Shown piece after piece: positions 1 to 8,181 of a stretch of DNA of 21,198 nucleotides; within the stretch, counting starts at the first letter, position 1, and every line of letters begins with the position of its first letter. The stretch is from the NCBI GenBank assembly GCA_015163815.1, contig JAAOIJ010000069.1, positions 1 through 21,198 of the forward strand. The letters run 5' to 3'. The notes below the pieces were generated by a model that made no database searches, had not been told where the DNA came from, and worked only from the letters and a program-made list of their open reading frames with translations. The position numbers and the translations under genes were made by a program. Origin of the DNA: Endozoicomonadaceae bacterium. GTDB taxonomy: Bacteria; Pseudomonadota; Gammaproteobacteria; Pseudomonadales; Endozoicomonadaceae.

Positions 1-64
1 AACATAAAAGTGAATAATATATTTAAAAAAATAGAACTTTAAATATTTAATTTTTAAAAAATAG

Positions 65-83
65 TCGATATAAAGTATATCGA
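65..83. repeat. Inverted repeat upstream of the GNAT gene
   Basis: TCGATATA-aag-TATATCGA is a perfect 8-bp inverted repeat with a 3-nt spacer. It ends 28 nt before the preferred ATG of the acetyltransferase gene. Its size and position suit a repressor operator overlapping a promoter or leader, but no regulator is identified and the AT-rich composition makes chance palindromes more likely. Confidence 0.4.
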
Positions 84-111
84 AGATGCATTAGAAGAGG
101 TGAGTGAGTTT

Positions 112-651
112 ATGCATTATGATATTGGAAATGGTGTTATTTTAAGATCCCCTTACTACGGTGATGCACCTGATTTAGTAAAACATGGTAATAATCCAAA
201 GATTGCATTATACCAAAGAGATTCATATCCAATGCCCTATACGATTGAATATGCTAGAGATTGGATTCAGTACGTTAAAAATGCAGCTTCAGGTTATCGT
301 TTTGTTATTTCAACTGAAAAAGAAGCGATTGGTGAAATTGGCTTGACAGTACAAACTGATGTTCATTCACATACAGCAGAACTGTCTTATTGGCTAGGAG
401 AAGCTTATTGGTGCCAAGGTATTGCGACACGTGCCTTAGATTTTATTACGGATTATGCTTTCAGTAAAAAAAATATTAAACGACTTTACGCAGATATAGT
501 TGAGTATAATATTGCATCACAGCGTATTTTACAAAAATGTGGGTTTCAACTTGATGCAATCTTAAGAAAACATATGTATAAAAATGATCAATATTACGAT
601 CAATATATTTTTTCCAAACTAGCAGACGATCCTGCACCTTCAGTGCATTAA
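112..651 (+). CDS. GNAT family N-acetyltransferase (RimJ/RimL-like)
   Basis: This is a 179-residue protein of the GNAT fold, which transfers the acetyl group of acetyl-CoA to an amine. The acetyl-CoA pyrophosphate-binding motif A is visible as WCQGIATRAL (residues 100-109), preceded by the strand AELSYWLGEAYW. It is followed by the typical C-terminal pattern NIASQRILQKCGFQ, in which a late Asn and the KCGF turn are family hallmarks. The overall pattern matches the RimJ/RimL branch, which acetylates protein N-termini or small molecules; the substrate cannot be deduced. I chose ATG 112 because AGAGGTGAG (96-104) is a good Shine-Dalgarno at normal distance. A GTG at 100 would extend the protein by four residues but has its own SD too close. 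The gene is convergent with sctV, with about 20 nt between stops. Confidence 0.85.
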   Translation: MHYDIGNGVILRSPYYGDAPDLVKHGNNPKIALYQRDSYPMPYTIEYARDWIQYVKNAASGYRFVISTEKEAIGEIGLTVQTDVHSHTAELSYWLGEAYWCQGIATRALDFITDYAFSKKNIKRLYADIVEYNIASQRILQKCGFQLDAILRKHMYKNDQYYDQYIFSKLADDPAPSVH

Positions 652-671
652 TCATGACATAATATAGCAAT

Positions 672-2753
672 TTATAAAGTAATGCGGCCTAAAGGCTGCA
701 CTGTAATTTCTTCTGTTAACTCTTGATGAGATAAGACTGCTAATTCATATAAATCTGCTTCAATTAAACGTCGAACATAACGTCTAATATCCATAGCAGT
801 AATAATCACAGGTTTTTGGTCTAAATGACCAATTTTACCGACAGCATTTTTAACATTTTCAATAAGCTGTGATGTGACTGTAGGATCAAGCGCTAAATAA
901 GCACCTGCAGATGTTTGTCTAATACCATTTCGAATGGCATCTTCAACATCTTGATCTAATAAATACACAGGTAAAATATTCTGACCATTACTATATTTAT
1001 AACTAATATATCGTTTTAAACTACCACGAACATATTCTGTTAATTGAACCACTTCTTTTTCTTTATGCCCCCAAACAACTAAAGATTGCAAAATAGTTCT
1101 TAAATTACGAATAGAAATATCTTCAGCAACTAATCGTTGAAAAATTTCAGCTATTTTATTGACTGGCAATAAGCGCTGTACTTCTTTAATCAATTCACCA
1201 AAACTACTTTCCATTTTTTCTAATAAATAACGAGCTTCTTGAATACCAATAAAATCTTCTGCATATTTTTTTAATACAAAAGCTAAATGATGAATTAAGA
1301 TTTTCACATCACCCATATAGTTAATTTCTGCTTTTTCTAAACGCGTAATTATCTCATTAGATACCCATAAAGTATCTAAACTAGGGATAAAAGGCTCTCC
1401 TAATTCATAAGGAATACCCATCATATCTAGTTGTTCCGATTGTTCTCGTGCAAAAACATATCCAGGCTTAAAAATACCTTTTGCTACAGGAACTTCATTT
1501 AATAAAATAGAATAATGATCATCTTCCATTGAATCATTAAATCTCAAATGCATCCCTGGAAAAGGAACACCTAAATCCATATATAATGCTTTTCGTACTT
1601 TGATTAACTCTTGATTTAATTCTTGCGTATTTAAACGCTCTTGAATACTGGTAGGCACATCGATTAACAAAGGAAAAGTTTGTGTAAATTCTTCTTGTTT
1701 ATCTAATCGAGAATCTTTATCTGGTTCTGCAGAAGCAGATGACATAGCAGGAATACCATCTTTCCCTTCTTCTAGATCTTTTTCTTTTTGTGATTTTTTA
1801 ATAAGATGATAACCACCTCCACCAATAACTAAAGCCAACATCATAAAAGTAAGCGTAGGAAATCCTGGTACTAAAGCAAAGCCAAGTAATAAAAAACCAC
1901 TGACCATCAAAGCTTTCGGTTTATCTAATAATTGCTCACCAATTTCACTACCCAAGTCAGTTGCTTTATCATTTGAAACACGCGTCACAATCATACCGGC
2001 CGTCACAGAAATTAAAAGTGCTGGAATTTGAGCAATTAATCCATCTCCAACAGTCAAAATAGAGTATAATTGTAATGCTTCACCAGCACTCATCCCTTTG
2101 CTAGTAATCCCTATGGTTACCCCGGCACCGATATTGACAACAACAATAATAAGGCCTGCAATGGCATCCCCTTTTACAAACTTCATGGCGCCATCCATAG
2201 AACCAAATAATTGCGATTCTTTTTCAACTAATCCTCGACGTCTCTGCGCTTCTTCCATATCAATTGCACCGCCACGCATATCAGCATCAATACTCATTTG
2301 CTTACCAGGCATACCATCTAAAGAAAATCGAGCACTAACCTCTGCAACACGCTCAGAACCTTTTGTAATAACTAAAAATTGAACAATGGTAATAATTAAA
2401 AATAAAACCATCCCCACCACTAAATTACCACCTACCACAAAATTACCAAAGGCATAAACAATATCACCTGCATCTGCATGTAATAAAATTAATCGCGTTG
2501 TGGTAATAGAAATACCTAATCGAAATAGCGTGGTCACTAATAAAACGGTAGGAAATGTTGAAAAATCAAGCGGAGATTTTAGATAAATAGCTGTCATTAA
2601 CAGTATTGCTGAAATACCTAAATTTAATGCAATCAAGAAATCCACTAATATAGTGGGAATTGGCATAATAATTAAAACAAGAATTGATACTAGCATTAAA
2701 GCTAGAAAAATATCATGTCTCTTCGTAATGCTCAATAAAAACTTGCGAATCAT
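672..2753 (-). CDS. sctV: Type III secretion export gate protein SctV (YscV/LcrD/InvA family)
   Basis: SctV is the large inner-membrane export-gate protein of the T3SS. It forms a nonameric ring that receives substrate-chaperone complexes and couples export to the proton motive force. The product is 693 residues, normal for the family (about 670-710). Residues 1 to about 320 hold the hydrophobic export domain, with segments near 17-60, 65-90, 100-130, 200-222, 235-260 and 290-320. The conserved cytoplasmic loop RFSLDGMPGKQMSIDAD (about 144-160) is the FHIPEP signature region. After a charged linker (about 320-355) comes the soluble ring-forming domain, including PLGRITL at the extreme C-terminus. 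It lies 58 nt downstream of sctY with AGGT as a weak SD and is the last gene of its unit. The flagellar paralogue FlhA is the main alternative; SctX/SctY-like genes upstream and the secretin nearby favour T3SS. Confidence 0.93.
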   Translation of the reverse strand: MIRKFLLSITKRHDIFLALMLVSILVLIIMPIPTILVDFLIALNLGISAILLMTAIYLKSPLDFSTFPTVLLVTTLFRLGISITTTRLILLHADAGDIVYAFGNFVVGGNLVVGMVLFLIITIVQFLVITKGSERVAEVSARFSLDGMPGKQMSIDADMRGGAIDMEEAQRRRGLVEKESQLFGSMDGAMKFVKGDAIAGLIIVVVNIGAGVTIGITSKGMSAGEALQLYSILTVGDGLIAQIPALLISVTAGMIVTRVSNDKATDLGSEIGEQLLDKPKALMVSGFLLLGFALVPGFPTLTFMMLALVIGGGGYHLIKKSQKEKDLEEGKDGIPAMSSASAEPDKDSRLDKQEEFTQTFPLLIDVPTSIQERLNTQELNQELIKVRKALYMDLGVPFPGMHLRFNDSMEDDHYSILLNEVPVAKGIFKPGYVFAREQSEQLDMMGIPYELGEPFIPSLDTLWVSNEIITRLEKAEINYMGDVKILIHHLAFVLKKYAEDFIGIQEARYLLEKMESSFGELIKEVQRLLPVNKIAEIFQRLVAEDISIRNLRTILQSLVVWGHKEKEVVQLTEYVRGSLKRYISYKYSNGQNILPVYLLDQDVEDAIRNGIRQTSAGAYLALDPTVTSQLIENVKNAVGKIGHLDQKPVIITAMDIRRYVRRLIEADLYELAVLSHQELTEEITVQPLGRITL

Positions 2754-2811
2754 ATGATCTGTTACCTATGGTCTTCAGTCAAGTCACGACAAAAATATCG
2801 TTTAGCAAGCA

Positions 2812-3132
2812 TTAGACATCATGGCTTGTTTTTTTATTCAGCTTTAATTGTGCTCTTTTTTTAATCCATTCTACTTCCTGATGATTTCTTTTTTCTTTCG
2901 GTATAAGGCTTTCATATTGCGTAATCGCTTCTAAACAAGACTCAAAAGAACCAAGCTGTAAATAGGCATAACTAATCATGGGATACAAAGTGTCATTGTT
3001 AGGGATTAATGCTTTCAATCCTTTTAAAATAGTCACACAAGCTTCATACTGCCGATAATTCAGCCTAGTATAAGCCTGCATCAGCATCCATTGCTGCTGA
3101 CCATGCGTCAGAGGTTCATTTTGCGACATCAT
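2812..3132 (-). CDS. sctY: Probable T3SS chaperone SctY (YscY-like, TPR-type)
   Basis: This small acidic-to-neutral protein of about 106 residues is helical and has a TPR-like pattern. Two hairpins are seen, around residues 15-50 (YTRLNYRQYEACVTILKGL) and 50-85 (YPMISYAYLQLGSFESCLEA). In Yersinia, YscY is a 114-residue TPR-like chaperone that binds YscX and the export gate YscV. The assignment rests on size, fold and position between an SctX-like gene and sctV, the same order as yscX-yscY-yscV. Three start codons lie in a row (GTG 3135, ATG 3132, ATG 3129), with AGGTG close upstream, so 3132 or 3129 is likely. The alternative is an SctG/SctF-chaperone-like TPR protein. The gene sits 22 nt after the sctX stop. 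Confidence 0.65.
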   Translation of the reverse strand: MMSQNEPLTHGQQQWMLMQAYTRLNYRQYEACVTILKGLKALIPNNDTLYPMISYAYLQLGSFESCLEAITQYESLIPKEKRNHQEVEWIKKRAQLKLNKKTSHDV

Positions 3133-3154
3133 CACCTAACCAATTCATTTGATT

Positions 3155-3538
3155 TTATGCTGAAATTAAAACATTACGCGCCATATTGGCTAATTTTTCT
3201 AATCCTTCATCTTCCTTAAATAAAGCAATCGCTTGATTAATAATCTCTACATTGTCCCCGGTATGTTGGGCAACTGCATTTTTTAAATTTAACATAACAT
3301 TTGTTCTCAAGGCTTTTTGATCTTGAGGAGAATAAGAATCTAAATTTTCACCTCGAATAAATTGTTTAATTTTTTGATCAGAATCCGTTAAATTCAGTGT
3401 TGAAGCAATATGAATTTGAATAGCATCCACACTGGGTTTTAATATTTTTTTGTCATCAGGCAATTCAACTTGTTTTAAATTTGACGTATGACTAATCCCT
3501 ACGATGCCTTGCCTAATATCACTCATAAATCCAGACAT
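3155..3538 (-). CDS. sctX: Probable T3SS early substrate SctX (YscX-like)
   Basis: A 127-residue helical protein without a signal peptide, the first gene of the sctX-sctY-sctV unit. YscX of Yersinia (122 residues) is itself exported, binds YscY and SctV, and is needed for secretion of early substrates; it occurs only in Ysc-type systems. Visible resemblance is limited to size, a central region around IKQFIRGENLDSYSPQDQKA that recalls the YscX region before its C-terminal helices, and a C-terminal helix (EDEGLEKLANMARNVL) similar in pattern to the end of YscX. Position is the strongest argument. The start at 3538 has AGGAA seven nt upstream; an in-frame Met at codon 5 is a second possibility. 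A remote alternative is another small secreted T3SS component. Confidence 0.6.
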   Translation of the reverse strand: MSGFMSDIRQGIVGISHTSNLKQVELPDDKKILKPSVDAIQIHIASTLNLTDSDQKIKQFIRGENLDSYSPQDQKALRTNVMLNLKNAVAQHTGDNVEIINQAIALFKEDEGLEKLANMARNVLISA

Positions 3539-3562
3539 AACACAATTCCTACTTATTTCGAT

Positions 3563-3584
3563 TGCTTATATTTAAATCTAAGCA
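3563..3584. repeat. Inverted repeat in the sctX leader
   Basis: TGCTTA-N10-TAAGCA is a perfect 6-bp inverted repeat lying 25-46 nt upstream of the sctX start codon, in the divergent sctX/sctC region. It may be an operator or a leader hairpin for the sctXYV transcript. Short arms in AT-rich DNA keep the confidence low. Confidence 0.3.
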
Positions 3585-3697
3585 TATTTGATACAAAAAT
3601 ATAGAATCATTTCTTTTTATTTTAAAAAAAATGAAAATAATGGTTATTTTTTTGACAAAAATAAAGTTTTTCATCAAATGGTCGATACAGACTACAG

Positions 3698-3713
3698 CAC
3701 TGTAATCACAGTG
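3698..3713. promoter_or_regulatory. Candidate operator in the sctX-sctC divergent region
   Basis: CACTGT-AATC-ACAGTG is a perfect 6-bp inverted repeat in the 249-bp region between the divergent sctX and sctC genes, about 75 nt before the sctC start. It is more GC-rich than its surroundings, which argues against chance from base composition alone. A TTGACA hexamer at 3652-3657 lies upstream but has no good -10 partner at 16-18 nt. The binding protein is unknown. Confidence 0.4.
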
Positions 3714-3787
3714 AATGGATCATTATGTTTTGTGATATATATTCAACAAGGATATTATTTTTTCCTTAAATTCAGGAGCTTATCTAA

Positions 3788-5536
3788 ATGCGAGTATTTC
3801 AGTCTATTTTATTAATTCTGACAGGAATGCTTTTATGTATTAAGTGCGTTCATGCAAAAAATATGATAGAGCGTCAAAATATAGTACAACCCAGTCAAAT
3901 AATGCATCTTACTGATAAGATGCAACAAGATCAGTCTACTCCTAGCCATGCTATCAATAATCAAACACCATCTAATACATCTACTCATTCATCTCAATTG
4001 AGTCAAAAGCCTTTATCTAATATACAATCACAAGATACGATCAAAAATAATACTTATGCATATTTTAGTAATGGTGCCTCTGTACAAGAAGCTTTAATTG
4101 GATTTGCTAATAATTATGGTATTCCGATTATCATCAGCAATAAAATTACAAATATCATGAATGGTAAATTAGGTCCATTAAAAGCGGTTCCTTTTCTGAA
4201 TTTATTATCTCAATTGAATCAATTAATATGGTATTTTGATGGCAATACTTTATATATCTATAATAGTAATGAATTAAAAACAGAAATGATGAAATTAGAA
4301 TTTATTAACAGCCAAATGCTCAAAAATACACTGAGCAAAATGAAATATTGGGATGCAAAATTTAACTGGTCAACCGATACAAATAATAATTTCATTTCAA
4401 TTTCAGGGCCTCCTCGTTATATTGATTTAATTAAAAAAACCATCGAAGAGTTAGAAAAAAGCGCTAAAAATCGCGCACAAAATAAATTAGATTTTATTAC
4501 TTTCCCTTTGCAATATGCTTGGGCTGCTGACCGAACAATTACTTATCGAAATCAAAGCATTTTAATCCCAGGTGTTGCTTCTATTCTCAATAATATGATT
4601 TTTGATAATAATGACAATATCACAACTAGCAGCATCATACCGAACAATCCGACACATTCTAATAGTTTAGAGGCTTTAAATCCCATTCAAACTCAATCAA
4701 AAACTTTAAATGCCAGTATTTCTTCTAATAAAGGTATTCATAATCCAAATATTAAAATTCAAGCAGAACCTCGATCAAATTCTATCTTGGTTTATGATCT
4801 GAGTAGTAAAAAAAGCATGTATCAAAAATTAATTCAGTTACTGGATAAACCTTCTGCACAAATCGAAATTAATGTCTCGATCATTGACATTGATACAAAT
4901 TCTTTTTCTGAACTCGGCATTCATTGGTCTTTTGGATCAGAAGATTCGAAATTGCAATTTAATCCTAGCACCCCCAGTAATTCACAAACAATTCTCAATT
5001 TAGCAGAAAGTAATCTTGCTGCAAAAATAAAAGCTTTATCAACAACCAGTAAAGCTAAAATTTTATCTCGTCCTTCTGTCATCACGTTAGATAACATGGA
5101 AGCTATTCTAGATAACAGCCAAACTTTCTATGTTTCGGTTAACGGGAATGGGAATACGAATAGCAACGCAGCATTATATCCGATTACATCAGGCTCAGTT
5201 TTAAAAGTAAGGCCTCATATTATTACAGAAAACCAAAAATTCAAAATTCAGCTTGATGTAAACATTCAAGATGGTGCTAGTCAAAGCTCTAATTTAGGAG
5301 GTGTTTCTTTACCGATTGTTAAAAATACAACAATTAATACACAAGCAATTATCCATGAAGGAGAAAGTTTACTGGTAGGCGGCTATTATTACGAAAAAAA
5401 ATCAACTACAGGCAATCAAGTGCCGTTTTTGTCAAAATTACCTATTATTGGTAAGTTGTTATTCAAAGAAAAAGGGAAAGCTTACACAAAAAATGTGCGT
5501 CTTTTCTTAATTACACCAAAAGTTGTCAGAATATAA
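3788..5536 (+). CDS. sctC: Type III secretion secretin SctC (YscC/HrcC family)
   Basis: SctC forms the outer-membrane ring through which the T3SS needle passes. Residues 1-23 are a Sec signal peptide ending VHA. Residues 24-88 are Ser/Asn/Gln-rich and poorly ordered. An N0-like domain (about 89-160) includes LIWYFDGNTLYIY, the family pattern of the SctC N-terminus. An N1-type domain follows to about 225. The motif FPLQYAWAADRT (about 238-249), with YRNQSILIPGVASIL after it, is characteristic of T3SS secretins. A second Asn/Ser-rich insert (about 275-320) precedes the secretin core, which ends with PFLSKLPIIGKLLF and LFLITPKVVRI. The protein stops there, without the C-terminal extension that binds a pilotin in YscC. 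Its 582 residues are near the 607 of YscC. AGGAG lies 9 nt before the ATG. Divergent from sctX. Confidence 0.92.
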   Translation: MRVFQSILLILTGMLLCIKCVHAKNMIERQNIVQPSQIMHLTDKMQQDQSTPSHAINNQTPSNTSTHSSQLSQKPLSNIQSQDTIKNNTYAYFSNGASVQEALIGFANNYGIPIIISNKITNIMNGKLGPLKAVPFLNLLSQLNQLIWYFDGNTLYIYNSNELKTEMMKLEFINSQMLKNTLSKMKYWDAKFNWSTDTNNNFISISGPPRYIDLIKKTIEELEKSAKNRAQNKLDFITFPLQYAWAADRTITYRNQSILIPGVASILNNMIFDNNDNITTSSIIPNNPTHSNSLEALNPIQTQSKTLNASISSNKGIHNPNIKIQAEPRSNSILVYDLSSKKSMYQKLIQLLDKPSAQIEINVSIIDIDTNSFSELGIHWSFGSEDSKLQFNPSTPSNSQTILNLAESNLAAKIKALSTTSKAKILSRPSVITLDNMEAILDNSQTFYVSVNGNGNTNSNAALYPITSGSVLKVRPHIITENQKFKIQLDVNIQDGASQSSNLGGVSLPIVKNTTINTQAIIHEGESLLVGGYYYEKKSTTGNQVPFLSKLPIIGKLLFKEKGKAYTKNVRLFLITPKVVRI

Positions 5537-5547
5537 TCGATTATTTG

Positions 5548-5571
5548 ATCGTTTGGTGATTGCCAAGCGAT
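5548..5571. terminator. Hairpin between convergent sctC and metQ
   Basis: ATCGTTTGG and CCAAGCGAT form a 9-bp stem (one G-U pair) with a 6-nt loop, in the 37-nt gap between the convergent stops of sctC and metQ. There is no clean U tract, only AT-rich sequence on the metQ side, so it is a weak candidate for a bidirectional terminator. Confidence 0.4.
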
Positions 5572-5573
5572 GA

Positions 5574-6383
5574 TTACCATCCTTGTATTACGCTACCTTT
5601 AAAGAGCTGTTGTGCTTTTTCAATCACTATTTCATCATGAAATGCTTGCATGAATTTTTCAATACGCTCATCTGTATGATTATCCTGTCGAGCGACGACA
5701 ATATTCACATAAGGCGATTCTTTATTTTCAAGCAAAATAGCATCTTGGCTTGGAATATAACCATAAGATGCTGCAAAAGTAGAGGTAATCACAGATACAG
5801 CAACATCACTTAAAGATCGAGGTAATTGAGCTGCATCTAATGTAATAATTTTTAGATTTTTTTTATTTTCAATAATATCCATTGGTGTTGACGTATAGCT
5901 TAAAGGATCTTTTAATCGAATCAAACCAGATTTTTCTAATAATTTTAAAGCGCGACTGCCATTACTGGGATCATTGGGAATGGATATTGTATCCAACATA
6001 TTTAATTCATGAATATGTTTTATTTTTTTAGAGTAGGCTCCCATAGGATAAATAAATGTTTTTCCCACGACGACTAAGGGTATATTTTTCGCCTGAATGA
6101 CTTGCTGTAAATATGGCTCATGTTGATAAGCATTGAGATCTATTTCACCTTCAATTAAAAAACGATTAGGGGTATTATAATCTTGAAAGATAACCAGTTC
6201 ACAATCTAAGTTAAATTTCGATTTAGCCACTTGAATGACAGTTTGAATCAACTCAGCTTCTGGACCTGCAATCGCACCAATTCTAAAATGTTTTGGCATA
6301 TCTGTACGCTGACAACTCCATAATACAGCTAACATCATCAGACTTATGATCATTATTCTGATTGTTTTATATAACATCATCAT
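5574..6383 (-). CDS. metQ: Methionine ABC transporter substrate-binding lipoprotein MetQ
   Basis: MetQ (NlpA family) captures methionine in the periplasm and delivers it to MetNI. I place the start at the ATG triplet 6383/6380/6377, just after the metI stop, giving about 269 residues (E. coli MetQ: 271). This yields a proper lipoprotein signal: a short basic n-region, a hydrophobic stretch and a lipobox LWSC with the lipidated Cys near residue 24. A longer ORF to 6434 would overlap metI and bury the signal, so I reject it. The mature part begins FRIGAIAGPEAELIQ, the family start. NAYQHEPYLQQVIQ and SIPNDPSNGSRALKLL are hallmark binding-site segments of NlpA proteins. It ends the metN-metI-metQ operon. 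Strict methionine specificity is inferred from the operon. Confidence 0.92.
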   Translation of the reverse strand: MMMLYKTIRIMIISLMMLAVLWSCQRTDMPKHFRIGAIAGPEAELIQTVIQVAKSKFNLDCELVIFQDYNTPNRFLIEGEIDLNAYQHEPYLQQVIQAKNIPLVVVGKTFIYPMGAYSKKIKHIHELNMLDTISIPNDPSNGSRALKLLEKSGLIRLKDPLSYTSTPMDIIENKKNLKIITLDAAQLPRSLSDVAVSVITSTFAASYGYIPSQDAILLENKESPYVNIVVARQDNHTDERIEKFMQAFHDEIVIEKAQQLFKGSVIQGW

Positions 6384-6396
6384 GATTCCACAGTTG

Positions 6397-7047
6397 TTAA
6401 CGATGAGCAAAAAAAAGACTGAGACGATCTCCACACCATTGGATTAATTGGACCATCACAATCAAAATACATACTGTTTCTAGCATTATCACAACATCAA
6501 ACCGTTGATAACCATAATTAATGGCAATACTACCTAAGCCTCCACCACCTAAGGTGCCAGACATGGCAGTATAACCGACTAACGTCACGATAGCTAAAGT
6601 CATTCCGCTGATTAAAGTGGGCAAAGACTCGGGTAATAATACTTTGATTACAATTTGATAAGAAGATCCGCCCATCGATTTTGCAGTTTCAATTAAGCTG
6701 TCTGGCACATCAATCAAGGCATTTTCAGTCATACGCGCAATAAAAGGAATAGTAGAAAGCGCCAAAGGGACTAACGAAGCTATGGTTCCAATCGAGGAAC
6801 CGACTAGCCATCGTGTAAAAGGTGTAATACTAACCATTAAAATAATAAAAGGGATAGAACGACCAATATTAATTATAATATTTAAAATACTATACAGTAC
6901 TCGATTGGATAAAAATTGATTGCGTCGCGTTAAAAAAATGAAGACACCTAATGGAATACCCATTAAAATACTAGCTCCACCAGCAAAGAAAACCATCATA
7001 CTGGTTTCTAATGTGGCTTGTAATAATAAATCAAAATGCGCCCACAT
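6397..7047 (-). CDS. metI: Methionine ABC transporter permease MetI
   Basis: MetI is the inner-membrane channel subunit of the methionine importer. It has 216 residues (E. coli: 217) and five predicted membrane segments. The EAA loop that docks into the ATPase is visible as SLIETAKSMGGSSYQIVIKV (about 133-152), followed by LLPESLPTLISG. The TLGGGGLGSIAINYGYQRF segment near the C-terminus is typical of MetI. The ATG lies one nucleotide after the metN stop and metQ starts 13 nt after the metI stop, so translation is probably coupled. Nothing is truncated. Confidence 0.93.
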   Translation of the reverse strand: MWAHFDLLLQATLETSMMVFFAGGASILMGIPLGVFIFLTRRNQFLSNRVLYSILNIIINIGRSIPFIILMVSITPFTRWLVGSSIGTIASLVPLALSTIPFIARMTENALIDVPDSLIETAKSMGGSSYQIVIKVLLPESLPTLISGMTLAIVTLVGYTAMSGTLGGGGLGSIAINYGYQRFDVVIMLETVCILIVMVQLIQWCGDRLSLFFAHR

Positions 7048-7048
7048 A

Positions 7049-8050
7049 TTAGATAACCTCTACTTTTAATTGATTATTTCTAAAATAATCGATCACAATT
7101 TCTTTTTTTATGTCATTCCCTAAAAACTGCACTAATAAAAAACCAATACTATGCTTCTGGATGGTTTCTAAATCGCCGCTTAAAATATTAAAATCAACAT
7201 CAAATTTTCGAGCAGCCATGGTGATGATAGGTAATGTAGCTGTTTCACCTGAAAAAGTAAGATATAATAAACTTTGAATACCTGATGAAACCATTGATTC
7301 CGATTGCTTTAAAATATTGGCTTTTTTAGCAGTACGGCGCAATAACTGCTGTGTAAAGGCATGTTGAGGATTTAAAAAAATTTGATCCACTTGATTATGC
7401 TCAACAACATAGCCTTTTTCCATCACCGCAATATGATCACAAATTGAACGCGCTACATCCATTTCATGCGTAATGAGCACAATGGTAATACCTAGTTGTT
7501 CATTGATTTTTTTCAATAAAGCTAAAATCGTACGCGTTGCATTTGGATCAAGCGAAGAGGTTGCTTCATCACACAGTAAAATATCAGATGATCCGACTAA
7601 GGCTCTAGCAATACCAACGCGCTGTTTTTCTCCACCGCTCAATTCATGGGGATATTTTTTTGATTTCTCCGTTAAATCAACCATTGTTAATAAAGCTTCA
7701 ACGCGTTTTTTAATATCCATGCTAGATTGACCCATTAATTCTAATGGCAAGGCGATATTATCATAAACATTACGTCGACTTAATAAATTAAAATGTTGAA
7801 AAATCATACCAATCCGTTTTCGTAATACTCGCAATTCTGAGCTTTTTAGATGAATAATTGGTTGATTGTCAATAGACACTTGCCCTGAGTCAGGCATTTC
7901 TAATCGATTAATACAGCGCAGTAAAGTGCTTTTACCAGCACCACTTTCACCAATAATGCCATATATAGTGCCTTTAGGTATGTTTAAAGAAACACCATTG
8001 ATAGCTGGGTGGTCATCGTAATATTTTATTATATTCTTTAGAGTAATCAT
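7049..8050 (-). CDS. metN: Methionine ABC transporter ATP-binding protein MetN
   Basis: MetN powers methionine import by hydrolysing ATP. From the ATG at 8050 the protein has 333 residues (E. coli: 343) and starts MITLKNIIKYY, matching the family N-terminus; a TTG at 8098 would add 16 unrelated residues. Walker A is GESGAGKS (34-41), the Q-loop is IFQHFNLL, the signature is LSGGEKQRVGIARAL, Walker B is ILLCDEATSSLDP, and the H-loop is ITHEMD. The C-terminal 80-90 residues (from about LYLTFSGETA) form the NIL domain, which binds methionine and inhibits transport when internal methionine is high. First gene of the operon. No MetJ box or SAM riboswitch is evident upstream; instead an 11-bp tandem repeat lies about 130 nt away. 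Confidence 0.93.
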   Translation of the reverse strand: MITLKNIIKYYDDHPAINGVSLNIPKGTIYGIIGESGAGKSTLLRCINRLEMPDSGQVSIDNQPIIHLKSSELRVLRKRIGMIFQHFNLLSRRNVYDNIALPLELMGQSSMDIKKRVEALLTMVDLTEKSKKYPHELSGGEKQRVGIARALVGSSDILLCDEATSSLDPNATRTILALLKKINEQLGITIVLITHEMDVARSICDHIAVMEKGYVVEHNQVDQIFLNPQHAFTQQLLRRTAKKANILKQSESMVSSGIQSLLYLTFSGETATLPIITMAARKFDVDFNILSGDLETIQKHSIGFLLVQFLGNDIKKEIVIDYFRNNQLKVEVI

Positions 8051-8181
8051 CACGTGTTTCTTTAATGTAGCGGCAATATTTATTGATAGCGCTTGCAAAC
8101 CAAAGATTCAATCAGCGCTGTTGTGATTAGATACTCATCACGATTTTGGTCTCTATCTTTCAGATATCAAAAATCGTCGCA

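Noticed and set aside
476..670. 64-codon minus-strand ORF under the GNAT gene
   Set aside because: It is antisense to a clearly recognised coding region and has no support.
3588..3815. 75-codon plus-strand ORF between sctX and sctC
   Set aside because: It overlaps the sctC start, is rich in Phe/Lys/Tyr as expected from random AT-rich DNA, and has no ribosome site. The region is better read as a divergent promoter.
8051..8180. SAM riboswitch or MetJ operator upstream of metN
   Set aside because: No AGACGTCT-type boxes and no riboswitch-like set of stems are visible in the leader.
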